A stretch of DNA of 43,374 nucleotides from Chara braunii (Eukaryota > Streptophyta > Charophyceae > Charales > Characeae). Location: NCBI GenBank assembly GCA_003427395.1, contig BFEA01000961.1:167256-210629 (forward strand), in the 5' to 3' direction. The notes under the pieces were generated by a model. It had not been told where the DNA came from. It searched no databases and saw only the letters and a list, made by a program, of their open reading frames with translations. How positions within the stretch are numbered: the first letter of the stretch is position 1; each line of letters opens with the position of its first letter. The position numbers were made by a program, and so were the translations under genes. Positions 22,116 to 31,197 of the stretch are shown here, in pieces.

Positions 22116-22508
22116 CATCTACCCAACACTTCTCCAATTATAATTGTCATGTGCAACATAACCTCTACACCGTACAGAAAATGGTCACCAATGCCGCTTT
22201 GAACGAACAACACCTTCTCAACACTTCACCAAGTGAAGTGGTGGCTATGGCTGCCTCCACTCTCCACCTTCTCCCCACTCTCTACTCCAGCCAGCTGCTT
22301 CTCCTCAAGCAGCCAGCACTCACCCAAGTGGAATGCCAGCAACATCAGTCACAAATGAATGCTGGTTGGCTGGTTGCTGGCTGCCTCTATAGCCAACTGA
22401 GGGATGAGGGCAGCAGCTTTGGCCCCAGCCAAAATTTCGGATCAGGGTCTGGCCCGAAAGAACGTTAACAACAGTCGTATTTTTCATCACCACTTCAGGA
22501 CACCGTTC

Positions 22509-22673
22509 ACCACTTCAGGATGCAGCCTGCCCAAACAGGTGGTTTTCAGGGTCTTCGGACCTTTCACCACTTCAGGACCATTCAGGTCTGAAAATCTTGA
22601 ATGGTCATGAAGTGCTGAAAGCTCTAAAGACCCTGAAAACCACCTGCTTAGGCAGGCAGCATCCTCAAGTGGT
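22509..22673. repeat. Inverted repeat: 74-bp arms, 17-nt loop
   Basis: Left arm 22509-22582 and right arm 22600-22673 align as reverse complements over 74 positions with nine mismatches and no gap. A transcript would form one long, almost unbroken hairpin with a 17-nt loop. It could be a foldback transposon, an inverted duplication, or a young small-RNA precursor. Confidence 0.93.
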
Positions 22674-22679
22674 GAAGGG

Positions 22680-22870
22680 TGGTTTTCATGGTCTTCGGAC
22701 CTTTCACCACTTCAGGACCATTCATGATTTTCAGACAGCCCAAAACCCTCACTTGACCACTTCAGGACACTCTTCACTACTTCAGGATGCAACCTGTCTA
22801 AACAAGTGGTTTTCAGGGACTTCGGACCTTTCACCACTTCAGGACCATTCAAGATTTTCAGACTGCCCAA
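22680..22870 (+). repeat. Direct copies of the hairpin arm
   Basis: 22777-22850 matches the left hairpin arm with about six differences over 74 bases. 22681-22727 is a partial copy. Both are followed by TTCAGAC(A/T)GCCCAAAAC. Confidence 0.88.
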
Positions 22871-22899
22871 AACTCTCACTTCATAATTTTCATTCCTGA

Positions 22900-23309
22900 A
22901 TTTTCAGCTACCCGATAACCGTTTGTGTCAGGCCCTTGATCTCAGACGAGATCAAGGGCTGGAAACCTTGATGTCCCCCTAGAGGAACCAAGTTTTCGGC
23001 CCTGATGATGCATTTGACCTTTACCCGCGGCCAGACGCAGTCTAAAATGGTTGTATCAAGTCATTTCTAGCAGACTGTTGGACTCAACAGTTTGTTGTCT
23101 CGTCAAGGTCCAGATGCTTTTGCCCCTGCATCTGGTCCGACGTCACGATCAAATTCGCGGTGTCTCTTTTTTTTTTCATTTTTCCCCCCCGTCTTCCTCT
23201 ACTCCTCTAAATGTGCGCTCACCTTGACTCCCACGTTACCAGGTTTGGCCGTTTAACACGCCACATCCATTGGGTCACGTCCATCAAGAGATGGACGTCG
23301 GGCGCAAGT
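22900..23309. other. Unassigned intergenic sequence
   Basis: Includes an ATCTCAGACGAGAT inverted motif near 22940 and poly(T)/poly(C) at 23166-23190. No gene seen. Confidence 0.5.
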
Positions 23310-23342
23310 CGGTAAGGTCCGACGAAACAGTCTGTCACAATC
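23310..23342 (-). repeat. R1 fragment, opposite strand
   Basis: The minus strand reads ATTGTGACAGACTGTTTC then GTCGGAC, matching the central block of R1. Confidence 0.65.
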
Positions 23343-23954
23343 ATACTTTTTTTTTTTTTTTTTTTTAGTATTACAACCTGTTCGTCCGAAACGAACGGGT
23401 GCTTAGTGCTTCATAGAACAACGAGGCACGAAGAAGGAAAAAAAAAAGAACAACAAAAGAAAAGAAAAATCTAAACAAAATCTAACAATAAATATCTAAA
23501 GAAATCTAAAGAAAAGAAGAGGAAGAAAAAAAAAAGGAAAACAGAAAAACACATTACCTCCTGCAGAAAAACGGTCGCCCGTTTTCACGGGCGATTGTCA
23601 AGTGCATTGGGGTTGAAATGCCCCAGTCACTTCCGAATGCGACATCTGTCGCTTCACGGTTAATTCAGTTTTAGTTTTTTTTTCGTTTTTTTCGTTCTTC
23701 GTTGGCTAAAGCCAACGGTCACCCCTTTATCGTGGAACACCCACGAACTGTTGGGATACAGATCCAAGTTCGAGTCGTGAAAGACTCGAGATATTTCTCG
23801 ATTTATGCGTGTCATCCTTGCACATCGGCCATACAGCTTCTTCACGTGCGGACGATCTCGGTCGTGCGATCACAGAGATCGTGCGGTCGAAATCAACCGG
23901 GTTACGCCAAAACCCAAACAGGGCAGCTCGACAAAGGAGTTAGCCCAACAACTA
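23343..23954. other. Homopolymer and A-rich tracts, otherwise unassigned
   Basis: Poly(T) at 23347-23366, an A/AAG-rich block at 23430-23550, then unique sequence. ORFs at 23660-23998 show no domain. Confidence 0.6.
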
Positions 23955-24018
23955 GTGAGATTCGATCCTCGTGCCTGCAGGGTGGAAGTCTGACATGATA
24001 CCTACTGGGCTAGCTCCT
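23955..24018 (-). repeat. tRNA-like SINE head (minus strand)
   Basis: On the minus strand GAGCTAGCCCAGTAGGTA (23999-24016) resembles an A box and GAGGATCGAATCTC (23957-23970) a B box, about 30 bp apart as in tRNA genes. Pairing of an acceptor stem is poor. Confidence 0.5.
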
Positions 24019-24131
24019 GCATCTGGTATAGAAAGAGCAGCCCTTCTATATGAAGGGTTTTTCTCAGTAGGTCCGCCAACTACAGGCTAGGGCAGGCTCT
24101 ATCTGACTCACCTTGCCAAACAACGATCGCC

Positions 24132-24195
24132 CCGCCATCTAACCGATAGGCCCGATATTGGCCTGTTGGCCCCTGGTTCGAAGTCAAACCTGGCG
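24132..24195 (+). repeat. tRNA-like SINE head
   Basis: CTAACCGATAGG (24139-24150) is A-box-like and GGTTCGAAGTC (24175-24185) B-box-like. It lies head-to-head with the unit at 23955. Confidence 0.5.
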
Positions 24196-24199
24196 GACC

Positions 24200-24640
24200 C
24201 AGGAAATAAAGCCCTTTTTTCTATTCCTTCCGCGCCGTAGCCCCACCCCTAGCGCGATTGTTCTTTTTCGCCTACCTAAACCCTGAATCGCGCGGTTGGT
24301 AGAATATGTTTAACTTTTGTCTTTCCATATCTGCGCTCCCTGCGACTTCAAAAAAACGAAGCATTGTCAGTTACTGTCCTTACTCTCGGACGTCACACGT
24401 GTCCGAACTGAAGCTAAAAAAAATTTAGTCTCTCAGTCATAGGTCAGGTCTGAAGAAACTTCCGGCAGATAACCCATCTCATCAAGTTATGGAACCCAGA
24501 TAACCCTTTACTCTGTCAAACACCGTCCGACATTTAAAAACATCGGGCAAATATCCTGGTCAGGGTTTCTGCCCTGACAGCGGAACTCTTTGGCAATTGC
24601 AAAATTGGTGTCTCTCATGGTCACAAAGCGCGAAACTTTT
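24200..24640. other. Unassigned intergenic sequence
   Basis: No gene, RNA or repeat recognised. It ends in the CTTTTAAC flank of the hAT-like element. Confidence 0.5.
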
Positions 24641-24648
24641 CTTTTAAC

Positions 24649-25419
24649 CAGGGTTGTCAGGCCGAACGTACGGAGGGCCCTAAGCCGACATCCGAACGTT
24701 CGAGCGTTCGGGTCCCCGTACGGGCCTCAAACTTAAAGGGGTTTGGACCCCGTAAAAAAATATTTTGGCACCTAAGTATCATTATTTTTTTCTGCATTTT
24801 TTTTGTGAGTTCTTTGTGGTGTAAGGTATCTCCCTCTTAATTTTGAAGCCATTCTTTCCAGCCAAAACAAAATGAAAAATCCTCAAAGATGGTGGTGTCA
24901 AAACTTTCTTGCCCACTCACTAATTTTTTTTCTTTTCTTTTCGCTTTTTGTTTTTCGTTTATTTCGGGGCATGAAAAATAATATTATTTTTTCAAACTTT
25001 ATTTGTAGATTTTCTATTATGTAAGATACACATATATAAATTTTCATAGCATTTGTCACAACCAAAAAAAAAAAATGAAAAATCCCCAAAGATGGCGGTG
25101 TCAAAAACGTGCCTCGCCGACTCAATAATTTTATTCTCATTTTATTTTTTCTATTTTTTATTATTATTATTTATTTTATTATTTGATTTTTATTTCAAAT
25201 TTGGTAAAAAACTCGGATGTAACATTGATGCAAACGTTGTTTAGTTTATTCTTATGCATAACATATATTTTTTTCAGATATTTTAAAATTCTTTTTGTTT
25301 TTTTTGTTTTTTTTGGGGGGGTCCTCGTTCTGTCGAAGGCCGAACGCTCGAGAGGGGGTGCTGAACGTTCGGGGGTTCAGGTTTGGGCGTTCGGCCCGTC
25401 CCGAGCACCGACAACCTTG
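24649..25419. mobile_element. Non-autonomous hAT-like element (771 bp)
   Basis: The left end is CAGGGTTGTCAGGC; the right end, inverted, is CAAGGTTGTCGGTG (10 of 14 match, with CA-GGTTGTC in common). The flanks are CTTTTAAC (24641-24648) and CTTTTCAC (25420-25427), an 8-bp target duplication with one difference. Eight-base duplications and CAGGG-like termini are typical of hAT transposons. Both ends carry GAACGTTCG-type palindromes. The interior is AT-rich, has an internal duplication (AAAGATGG(T/C)GGTGTCAAAA at about 24887 and 25089), and encodes no transposase. Confidence 0.75.
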
Positions 25420-25453
25420 CTTTTCACAATTCCCAAATAGGGAAAGAGAATTT

Positions 25454-25575
25454 GGGCCCCGCTGCACTACTCTCCAGATGCACAAAAGACAAAAAAGATG
25501 GCAATGTATCGTTCCATGTTCTAGCGGTGAATTCAGTCTTATTTTGCACATTTGGAGAGTAGAGCAGCGAGGCCC
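25454..25575. mobile_element. Short TIR element (MITE), copy A
   Basis: 122 bp with about 33-bp terminal inverted repeats: GGGCCCCGCTGCACTACTCT at the left and the inverse of GAGTAGAGCAGCGAGGCCC at the right. TTT abuts both ends. Internal block CCATGTTCTAGCGG is shared with copy C. Confidence 0.8.
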
Positions 25576-25920
25576 TTTATCACAACCAAAAAAGAATTTG
25601 CCACCACCTCTCGAGGTGGTAGCAAAACGCCCATCCCCGCAGCCCCCTAGGGCGCTGACAAATGCTACCCCGTTTGCAACTTTGGTGGTCGAAAAACCCT
25701 AGTGTGACTCTAACAACATAGCGGATTTTGCGATTTAGCCAAAAAACCCACTAGTGTGAGTATGCCCTGAGTATGCCTGGAGCTCGGCCAATTGGTTACC
25801 ACTGTGTACCGCGCAGGGCACGGGAGCACAGCCAAACGGGAACGAGGAGCAGGACATGCGAGGTGGCCCTTTTCTCACTCCTCCCGCCTCCACCACCATA
25901 GATCGACCGCCGTTGACTTT
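25576..25920. other. Spacer between MITE copies
   Basis: No supported gene. ORFs overlap on both strands. Confidence 0.5.
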
Positions 25921-26068
25921 GGGCCTCGCCACACCACTCTCGAAATGTGAAAGAAAGAAATGTGGCGGGTGCATCTGGCCATGTTCTACCGAGAAGTTCA
26001 TTCCCATTTTGCAAATTTCGAGAATGCCTTCATTCACATCACATTTTGCACAGTGGTGGAGCGAGGGC
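25921..26068. mobile_element. Short TIR element (MITE), copy B
   Basis: 148 bp. Left GGGCCTCGCCACACCACTCT, right end GTGGTGGAGCGAGGGC inverted. Shares CCATGTTCTA and TTCATTCCCATTTTGCA with copies A and C. Left flank TTT, right flank GTTT. Confidence 0.7.
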
Positions 26069-26205
26069 GTTTGGCCATCCCTTCCATCACTTATCACTTA
26101 CTGGACCCCGCCTGCCCCAAAACAACCCCCCCCCCCCCCCCGTCCTTCAAAAACGAAGGCAGAAACGAAAAAAATAAGTCCACCCCAAAATAGGAAAGGC
26201 CGGGC

Positions 26206-26368
26206 GGCCAAACAAGGACCTATGCAACCTGCCCCTATGCAACCTGCCCTTGGTTGCCCGCGCTCCAACCTCTGAGCCGACCGTTTCCGCTACCGGCCAA
26301 ACAACGACCTATGCAACCTGCCCTTGGTCGCCCGCGCTCCAACCTCTGAGCCGACCGTTTCGGCTACC
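26206..26368 (+). repeat. Tandem duplication, 74-89 bp units
   Basis: Copies 26206-26294 and 26295-26368 begin GGCCAAACAA(G/C)GACC and end CGACCGTTTC(C/G)GCTACC. The first has an extra CTATGCAACCTGCCC. Confidence 0.92.
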
Positions 26369-26388
26369 GGTGCGCACCTTCTCCACGC

Positions 26389-26466
26389 CCCATACACCCC
26401 GTTAACAGGTCGTCGACATTCTTTTTGCCCATACACCCCGTTAACAGGTCGTCGACATTCTTTTTG
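26389..26466 (+). repeat. Perfect 39-bp tandem duplication
   Basis: CCCATACACCCCGTTAACAG and following bases occur twice back to back (26389-26427, 26428-26466) without a mismatch, indicating recent slippage. Confidence 0.95.
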
Positions 26467-26843
26467 AGGAGAGCCCCGCTACAGGACAAAGTGCAACGGG
26501 GTAAGACGCAGCCTTTGGCTGCGAACTATTTTTCCAAAAAAGGTCCTCACCGTTGTACTACCGTTGTACTCGAGCGTTCGAGAAAGGGGGTAGTGCAGTC
26601 ATACCCTAAGAGCATTCTGACACTGGGAGCTCTTCACGTGAATCTGCCCGCCATTTCGAAGAGGGTGTCGCCGGAAGAGTTCTGAAGGCAATACAGACGA
26701 CTCTGAAGGAGGAGGGCAAGCATGGGGATAGCAGAGGCGAGTTAGATTTGTTGAGTGCGTCGTGGGCGCGCGAGAGCTGTTGAAAGCACAACCGAACGGT
26801 AGTGGAGGAAGGAGGGAGGTGGTGGAAAATAGGATTTTGAGCT
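26467..26843 (+). promoter_or_regulatory. Putative promoter and 5' leader of the PAT gene
   Basis: The sequence upstream of the first exon holds a G-box core CACGTG at 26635-26640 and a GA-rich stretch (26690-26835) of the kind found in plant 5' leaders. An in-frame TGA at 26838-26840 lies directly before the ATG. No convincing TATA box. The assignment rests on position. Confidence 0.4.
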
Positions 26844-27515
26844 ATGGTGCGTGCTTCTGTGGCTGCGGTTAAGACGAGCTTGGCGACAGCAACACAGAGC
26901 TTTGGCGGGAATGATGGCGTCTTCTCCGATGGGAATCGACTGGAGGAGGGGAGGTCATCGGGATCGCGGTCTTACTTTCCGTTTATCAAGCGCGAGGGAG
27001 GGATGGGCCAGAGGTCTGCCTCCCGACGTACCCTTTCTGCGTCGATATCCACGCATCAACAGACGGAACAAGGTGAGAAAGGATCGGGATCGTGTGCCGG
27101 TTTGAAGCATCCGCTGGGACGGCGATCTGACAATGCCAGGAAGCCATTCGTTCGAGTCAAAATTCAGAGTTGGGTGGCCAGTTTTGGTGGCCAAATTGGA
27201 CGAGTTACAGCAGCGGCAGCGGGAGGACGACGAATAGGAGGAGGAGGAGGAGGAGGAGGAGGAGGAGGAAGAGTGCTCTGCAGTGAACTCAAGTCGAGCT
27301 GTTGTGCGCTAAGTAGCCGTAATGGAGTTGGTGCGTTCGGCACCGCCCATAGCGACCGTGGGTCCGTGCCGCCTTGTCACAAGAACGAGGAAGAAACACG
27401 ACAAAGACGATCCGACGAAAGAAGGAGAAGCTATGGTGGGGATGTTTCTGTCCGCGCTAGTGCGACGGAGGTTGCAGAGGCCGCAATGCCTGGCAAAATC
27501 GCGGAACTGCGAGAG
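26844..27515 (+). CDS. PAT1: Anthranilate phosphoribosyltransferase, exon 1 (plastid leader), probable
   Basis: ATG 26844 is the first Met after an in-frame TGA. The 224 codons open with an Ala/Ser/Thr-rich, acidic-poor start (MVRASVAAVKTSLATATQSF), typical of a plastid transit peptide. A Gly run lies at residues 127-142, and the exon ends with MPGKIAELRE. Splicing GAG at 27513-27515 to exon 2 (GTC at 29389) gives AELRE followed by VIELLLQREN in frame, matching the first helix of TrpD-family enzymes. The donor GTCGAA is weak, so the exon end is less certain than the frame. The leader is longer than a typical transit peptide (often 50-90 residues), so a further intron or a downstream start is possible. 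Confidence 0.6.
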
Positions 27516-27568
27516 GTCGAACTTCGTCTTCAATCCTTCTCTCTCTCTCTATCAATCTCTTCTTCAAT

Positions 27569-27570
<2 letters not shown>

Positions 27571-27623
<53 letters not shown>
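27571..27623. repeat. CT dinucleotide microsatellite
   Basis: About 26 uninterrupted CT units, flanked by shorter CT tracts from 27538. Confidence 0.97.
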
Positions 27624-27628
<5 letters not shown>

Positions 27629-27832
27629 GCTCCGCTGCGGTCATTATTGTTTATTGGCAGGCTTCTCAATCTTTTTTTAAAACCTCTTTTTAATGTTGGG
27701 AAAAGAGAGGAAAGAATGGTACACAGTACTACACACATGCAATTGTTGATCAGCAGATCATGAGTTCGAACGTTGAGGACGGATAGAATAATGTTAGGGG
27801 CTACCCACTTCGGTATAAATCATTGAAAACAA

Positions 27833-28018
27833 AAATGTGCAACTGAACCATAGGCAGAAAGGGGAAAAATGATAGGAAACGGGGGTCTGTGACAGACCGC
27901 CTCGTTGGAGTGTCACTGACTCATCAGGAGGCGGAACCCTGCAGTCCGCAGAGTTCCCTAACCAATGATACTATATGTGATAATCCATCTTAACCCAAGC
28001 TGCGGTCGGGCATCAACC
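27833..28018 (+). repeat. Dispersed repeat R1, copy 4
   Basis: Contains AACCATAGGCAGA, GGGTCTGTGACAGACCGCCT, GACTCATCAGGAGG and AATCCATCTTAACCC in the same order as the copies at 18.5 and 19.0 kb. Confidence 0.82.
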
Positions 28019-28329
28019 AGTTCCCCCAGGGGTCCCTGTGACGGGAAAAAAAAGCAGCAGATTATCAACCTCCCACACCAGACGGAATGCAATCGACCGA
28101 TCTGTTTACCCCATCTCAAACAACAGCTCCAACCTTTTGCAGACCGTGAAGCTGTGCTCGCTGTAAGCCAGCGCTCAGGGGAATTCTCCAAGACTATGGA
28201 GTGTTTCCACTCGGGTGAATACTGCTGCGCGCTTATAACATTTCGATGGTCCTTGCCATTCCTTGGGCGAACTACTCCGTTTCTATTTCCCGTTCCTCAT
28301 CGATGTCCCCGAAGCTAATCCTCTTGCTT

Positions 28330-29115
28330 TTTTTCACTGTCACTGCGATTCCCATTCCTGTCCCCATCGCTGTCCCCATCGCTGTCCCCATCGCTACTTT
28401 TTTTCGCTATGACTTCCATTCCCATTCCTGTCCCCATCGTTGTCTCCATCATGTCCTCATCGCTATCCTCATCGTTTACTTACAAGCATTATTGTCCCCA
28501 TCCCTATCCCCAACCCGGTACCCATACCTATCTCCATCCCTGTCCCCATGCCTGTTCCCGTCACTGGCCCCCGCGCTGTCCCATCCCTGTCCTATTACTG
28601 TCCCCACCACTCATGTCATTATTCCTGTTCCATCCCTGTCCCTATTCCTGTCCCTATCTCTGTCCCCAACCCTGTTCCCACAGGTCTCCATTCGTGTCCG
28701 TTTCCTGTTCCCATCCCTGTTCTCATTCCCATTCCTGTCCCTATCTCTGTCCCCAACCTTGTTCCCACAGGTATCCATTCGTGTCCATTTCCTGTTCCCA
28801 TTCTTGTTCCCATTCTTGTTCCCATTCCGATCCCCATCCCTGTTCCCATCCGTTGCCACATTGCTGTCCCCATCCCCATCCCTGTCCCCATCCCTGTCCC
28901 CATCCCTGTCCCCATCTCTGTCTTTCCCATACCTGTCCGTCCCCATCCCTATCCCCATCCCTGGCCCGATACCTGGTCCCATCCCTGTTCGCACCCCTGC
29001 CCCCACTGCCTTCCGCATTTCCTTTCCCTGCCGCATTTAGTAATTCCATTCTTATCTCTATTTTCATTCCCATATCCACTTTCTCATTCCCATTCCATGT
29101 CCCATTTTCGTTCCC
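28330..29115. repeat. CCCATCCCTGTC minisatellite (about 780 bp)
   Basis: Variants of the 12-mer CCCATCCCTGTC fill the region, with a higher-order duplication of about 90 bp (CCCACAGGT(C/A)TCCATTCGTGTC at 28677 and 28764). All three + frames stay open and encode Pro-Ile-Pro-Val or Ser/Cys-rich repeats, which is a property of the repeat and not evidence of a protein. The minus strand has dense GGG runs. Confidence 0.95.
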
Positions 29116-29235
29116 GGTCACCTTCTTGGACGATCTCGTCAATCCCCATACAACTGGGGGTTAACCATAGGTTGACTTCCCAAGCACTGAAATAGGCATT
29201 TGGGGATAACGTTCTAGCCATGAGAAAACGCTCAA

Positions 29236-29342
29236 ACTTCAGGACTCTGTTAACCATCTGTTCAGGACTCTGCTAACCATCTGTCAAAATTCCGCCTGCT
29301 GTTAACCATCTGGTCAGGACTCTGTTAACCATCTGTCATACC
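29236..29342 (+). repeat. Short tandem repeat before exon 2
   Basis: TCAGGACTCTGTTAACCATC recurs at about 29238, 29262 (CTGCTAACC variant) and 29314, with a diverged copy at 29292. It ends about 50 bp before the acceptor. Confidence 0.85.
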
Positions 29343-29388
29343 ATACCTCCATTGAAATCTGACTGTATGATCATCCCTTTACTTGCAG

Positions 29389-29532
29389 GTCATCGAGCTC
29401 CTTTTGCAGCGTGAAAACTTGACGGAACAGCAGGCGCAGGACACGATGGAGGGGCTACTTGCAGGGGCAGAGCCAGCACAGATGTCGGCATTCCTTGTCT
29501 TGCTCAGGGCAAAGGGTGAAACTCCTGAGGAG
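29389..29532 (+). CDS. PAT1: Anthranilate phosphoribosyltransferase, exon 2 (N-terminal helical domain)
   Basis: The 48 codons encode VIELLLQRENLTEQQAQDTM and onward to AFLVLLRAKGETPEE. This is the N-terminal helical domain of TrpD-family anthranilate phosphoribosyltransferase, which joins anthranilate to PRPP in the second step of tryptophan synthesis, in plastids in plants. The acceptor (TTTACTTGCAG) and donor (GAG then GTGGGT) are both good, and both edges are phase 0. Spliced to exon 3 it reads GETPEE then VSGLAKAM with no gap relative to the family, which strongly supports both junctions. Confidence 0.93.
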
Positions 29533-29851
29533 GTGGGTAGATGTCTGTCTGTCTCTCTCTGTCTGTTTGTCTCTTCGTGGACTTTTTCCATACTTCTCGC
29601 AATGCCTTCTCATCGTGTCAGTCTCTCACGAAACTCTCTCATATGCTCGCATATATTGTCCAGCTTCCTTCCAATCGACGCGTCACCTATCATCTGTCCA
29701 GGTCTTTGACTATTTGGGCTGACGCTTCTACCTTGTGGAAACCTCAAGCTCAGGTATCTCTCAAGCTCCTTCCAGGTGTGCGACTTTAGTGCGAGGACAT
29801 GCACTTCCAATACCTCCATCTCCATGTTTTGTAGTTCTACCGGTTGGCTAT

Positions 29852-29970
29852 CGGCCTCGCTCCACTATCCACATGCACGAAAGACAGAAAATATGGCGGT
29901 GTATCTTCCCATGTTCTAGCGGAAGATTCATTCTCATTTTGCACATTTGGTGAGTAGTGGAGCGAGGCTC
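29852..29970. mobile_element. Short TIR element (MITE), copy C
   Basis: About 119 bp. Left CGGCCTCGCTCCACTATCC and right GGTGAGTAGTGGAGCGAGGCT inverted. The interior carries CCATGTTCTAGCGG and ATTCTCATTTTGCACATTTG as in copy A. TAT lies on both sides. Confidence 0.78.
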
Positions 29971-29974
29971 TATA

Positions 29975-30720
29975 TACATACGCTACCGAAAATAACACCG
30001 GGGCGTTGTATACACAGACTACGGTCTTCACCCGAAAATAACGCCGGGACACATAGGGTCGGACCGCACTGCTCAGCTTCCTGGAAATTTCTTTCCAGGC
30101 CGGTGACTGATGTGGAAAAGAGGATGGAAACTCAGAATTGGAAGGTTTTTCAGACCCCACAGACCGTGGAAGGACGTTGCGGGAAAGGTGTCAGAAGCCT
30201 GGAAACCGAATCGCCATGACCTTTCCAGAAAGGCCTTCCAACCGACTAAGGGGGGGGTCATGTTCTCCTGTGGAAAGAAGATGCCGAGCGAGCATGGTCC
30301 AGCTCACGTCACGGCAGACCGTTTCATGGGCGGGCAATCCCCCTCGGACATGCACTGCCCTGTCGCACAGTTCCGATGTGGGCCGTTGTGTGTCCTGGTC
30401 CAGCCACGGACGAATTTGGTGCACCACAATCCCATCCCAACTTTCCTCTTGGGGGGGGGGACCCTCCAACTTTTCCTTTTCGGGTATGTTTTGCTGTTTC
30501 CAGAGCTTTGAAAATACTTTGGCGGTGGGGTCCCATGGAAACCCGCCAAAGTCTTTCCGCCGTCTTTCCACCGCTTTTTCTGGCCAACCACTTTTTCCAC
30601 CCGCCGAGCAGTGGGGTCCACCCCATAGACTACCGTCTTCACCCGAAAATAACGCCGGGGCGTTGTATACCAATATAACACCCATTCGTATAACGCCGGG
30701 GCATTATATTCCGTAAATTG
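29975..30720. mobile_element. Foldback-like block with TAACGCCGGGGCGTTA palindromes
   Basis: AATAACGCCGGG-type palindromic boxes occur at 29990-30050 and 30628-30715, next to inverted copies of GGACCGCACTGCTCAGC (30063-30079) and GGACCCCACTGCTCGGC (minus strand, 30602-30618). Sequence between the arms has long overlapping ORFs on both strands (for example 30138-30716 + and 30191-30685 -) but no recognised domain. Best read as a non-autonomous inverted-repeat element. Confidence 0.55.
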
Positions 30721-31080
30721 GTGGCAACTTCAATGGGGCCCAGAAATTCAAAAAAGAAAAATAAAAAAATTCTGTAAAGAAAATATGTTGTCTACAATTG
30801 CTATGCAACCAACTTTTGGCTGCGGGTCACTTCAGAATTCCTCATAAATTCGGAAATAAAAAAAGAAAACAAATCTGCCAGGAGGGTATGCTCTTACCAC
30901 CCACGCTTGCAGCCAATACCAGGCCTTCCCAAAAAACAAAAAAGAAAACAAAAAACCAAACCGAAACATACCCCTTGGAAGTCAAAATCCCTTTCAACCC
31001 CCTTTGAAAGCCATGCATACCCTCCTTACCCCCCATTAGAAACCATTTATACTCCATCTGCAAGGCACTCTGCCCATGGC
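30721..31080. other. Unassigned intronic sequence
   Basis: A-rich sequence with AAAACAAAAAAG tracts. No gene seen. Confidence 0.55.
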
Positions 31081-31085
31081 GCGTT

Positions 31086-31140
31086 CAAATATAACACCCG
31101 AGCGGGCTATTCGAATATAATGCCCGGGTGTTATATTTGA
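31086..31140. repeat. Hairpin with 15-bp perfect arms
   Basis: CAAATATAACACCCG at the left and its reverse complement CGGGTGTTATATTTG at the right, about 23 nt apart, made of the same ATAACGCCCG motif as the foldback block. Confidence 0.88.
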
Positions 31141-31197
31141 AGGGGTGTTCTATCCAAAAAGAAATTGAGTGAAAACAAAAATCTGATATTTTAGGGT

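Larger units (their letters stand above)
27516..29388 (+). other. Intron 1 of the PAT gene
   Basis: Phase-0 intron of 1873 bp. It opens with a CT microsatellite (27571-27623) and carries an R1 repeat copy and the CCCATCCCTGTC minisatellite. The acceptor is TTTACTTGCAG before 29389. Confidence 0.6.

Noticed and set aside
22509-22870. CRISPR-like array
   Set aside because: Copies differ in orientation and spacing, no uniform short repeats with unique spacers, and the locus is eukaryotic.
27457-27738. Arg/Glu-repeat minus-strand ORF
   Set aside because: Translation of the CT microsatellite in the PAT intron.
28246-29195. Three overlapping + strand ORFs of more than 250 codons
   Set aside because: All are products of the 12-bp CCCATCCCTGTC repeat, whose period keeps every frame open; no start context or domain favours one.
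30138-30716. 192-codon + strand ORF opposed by a 164-codon minus-strand ORF
   Set aside because: No recognised domain, and it lies within a foldback-like block where complementarity explains open frames on both strands.
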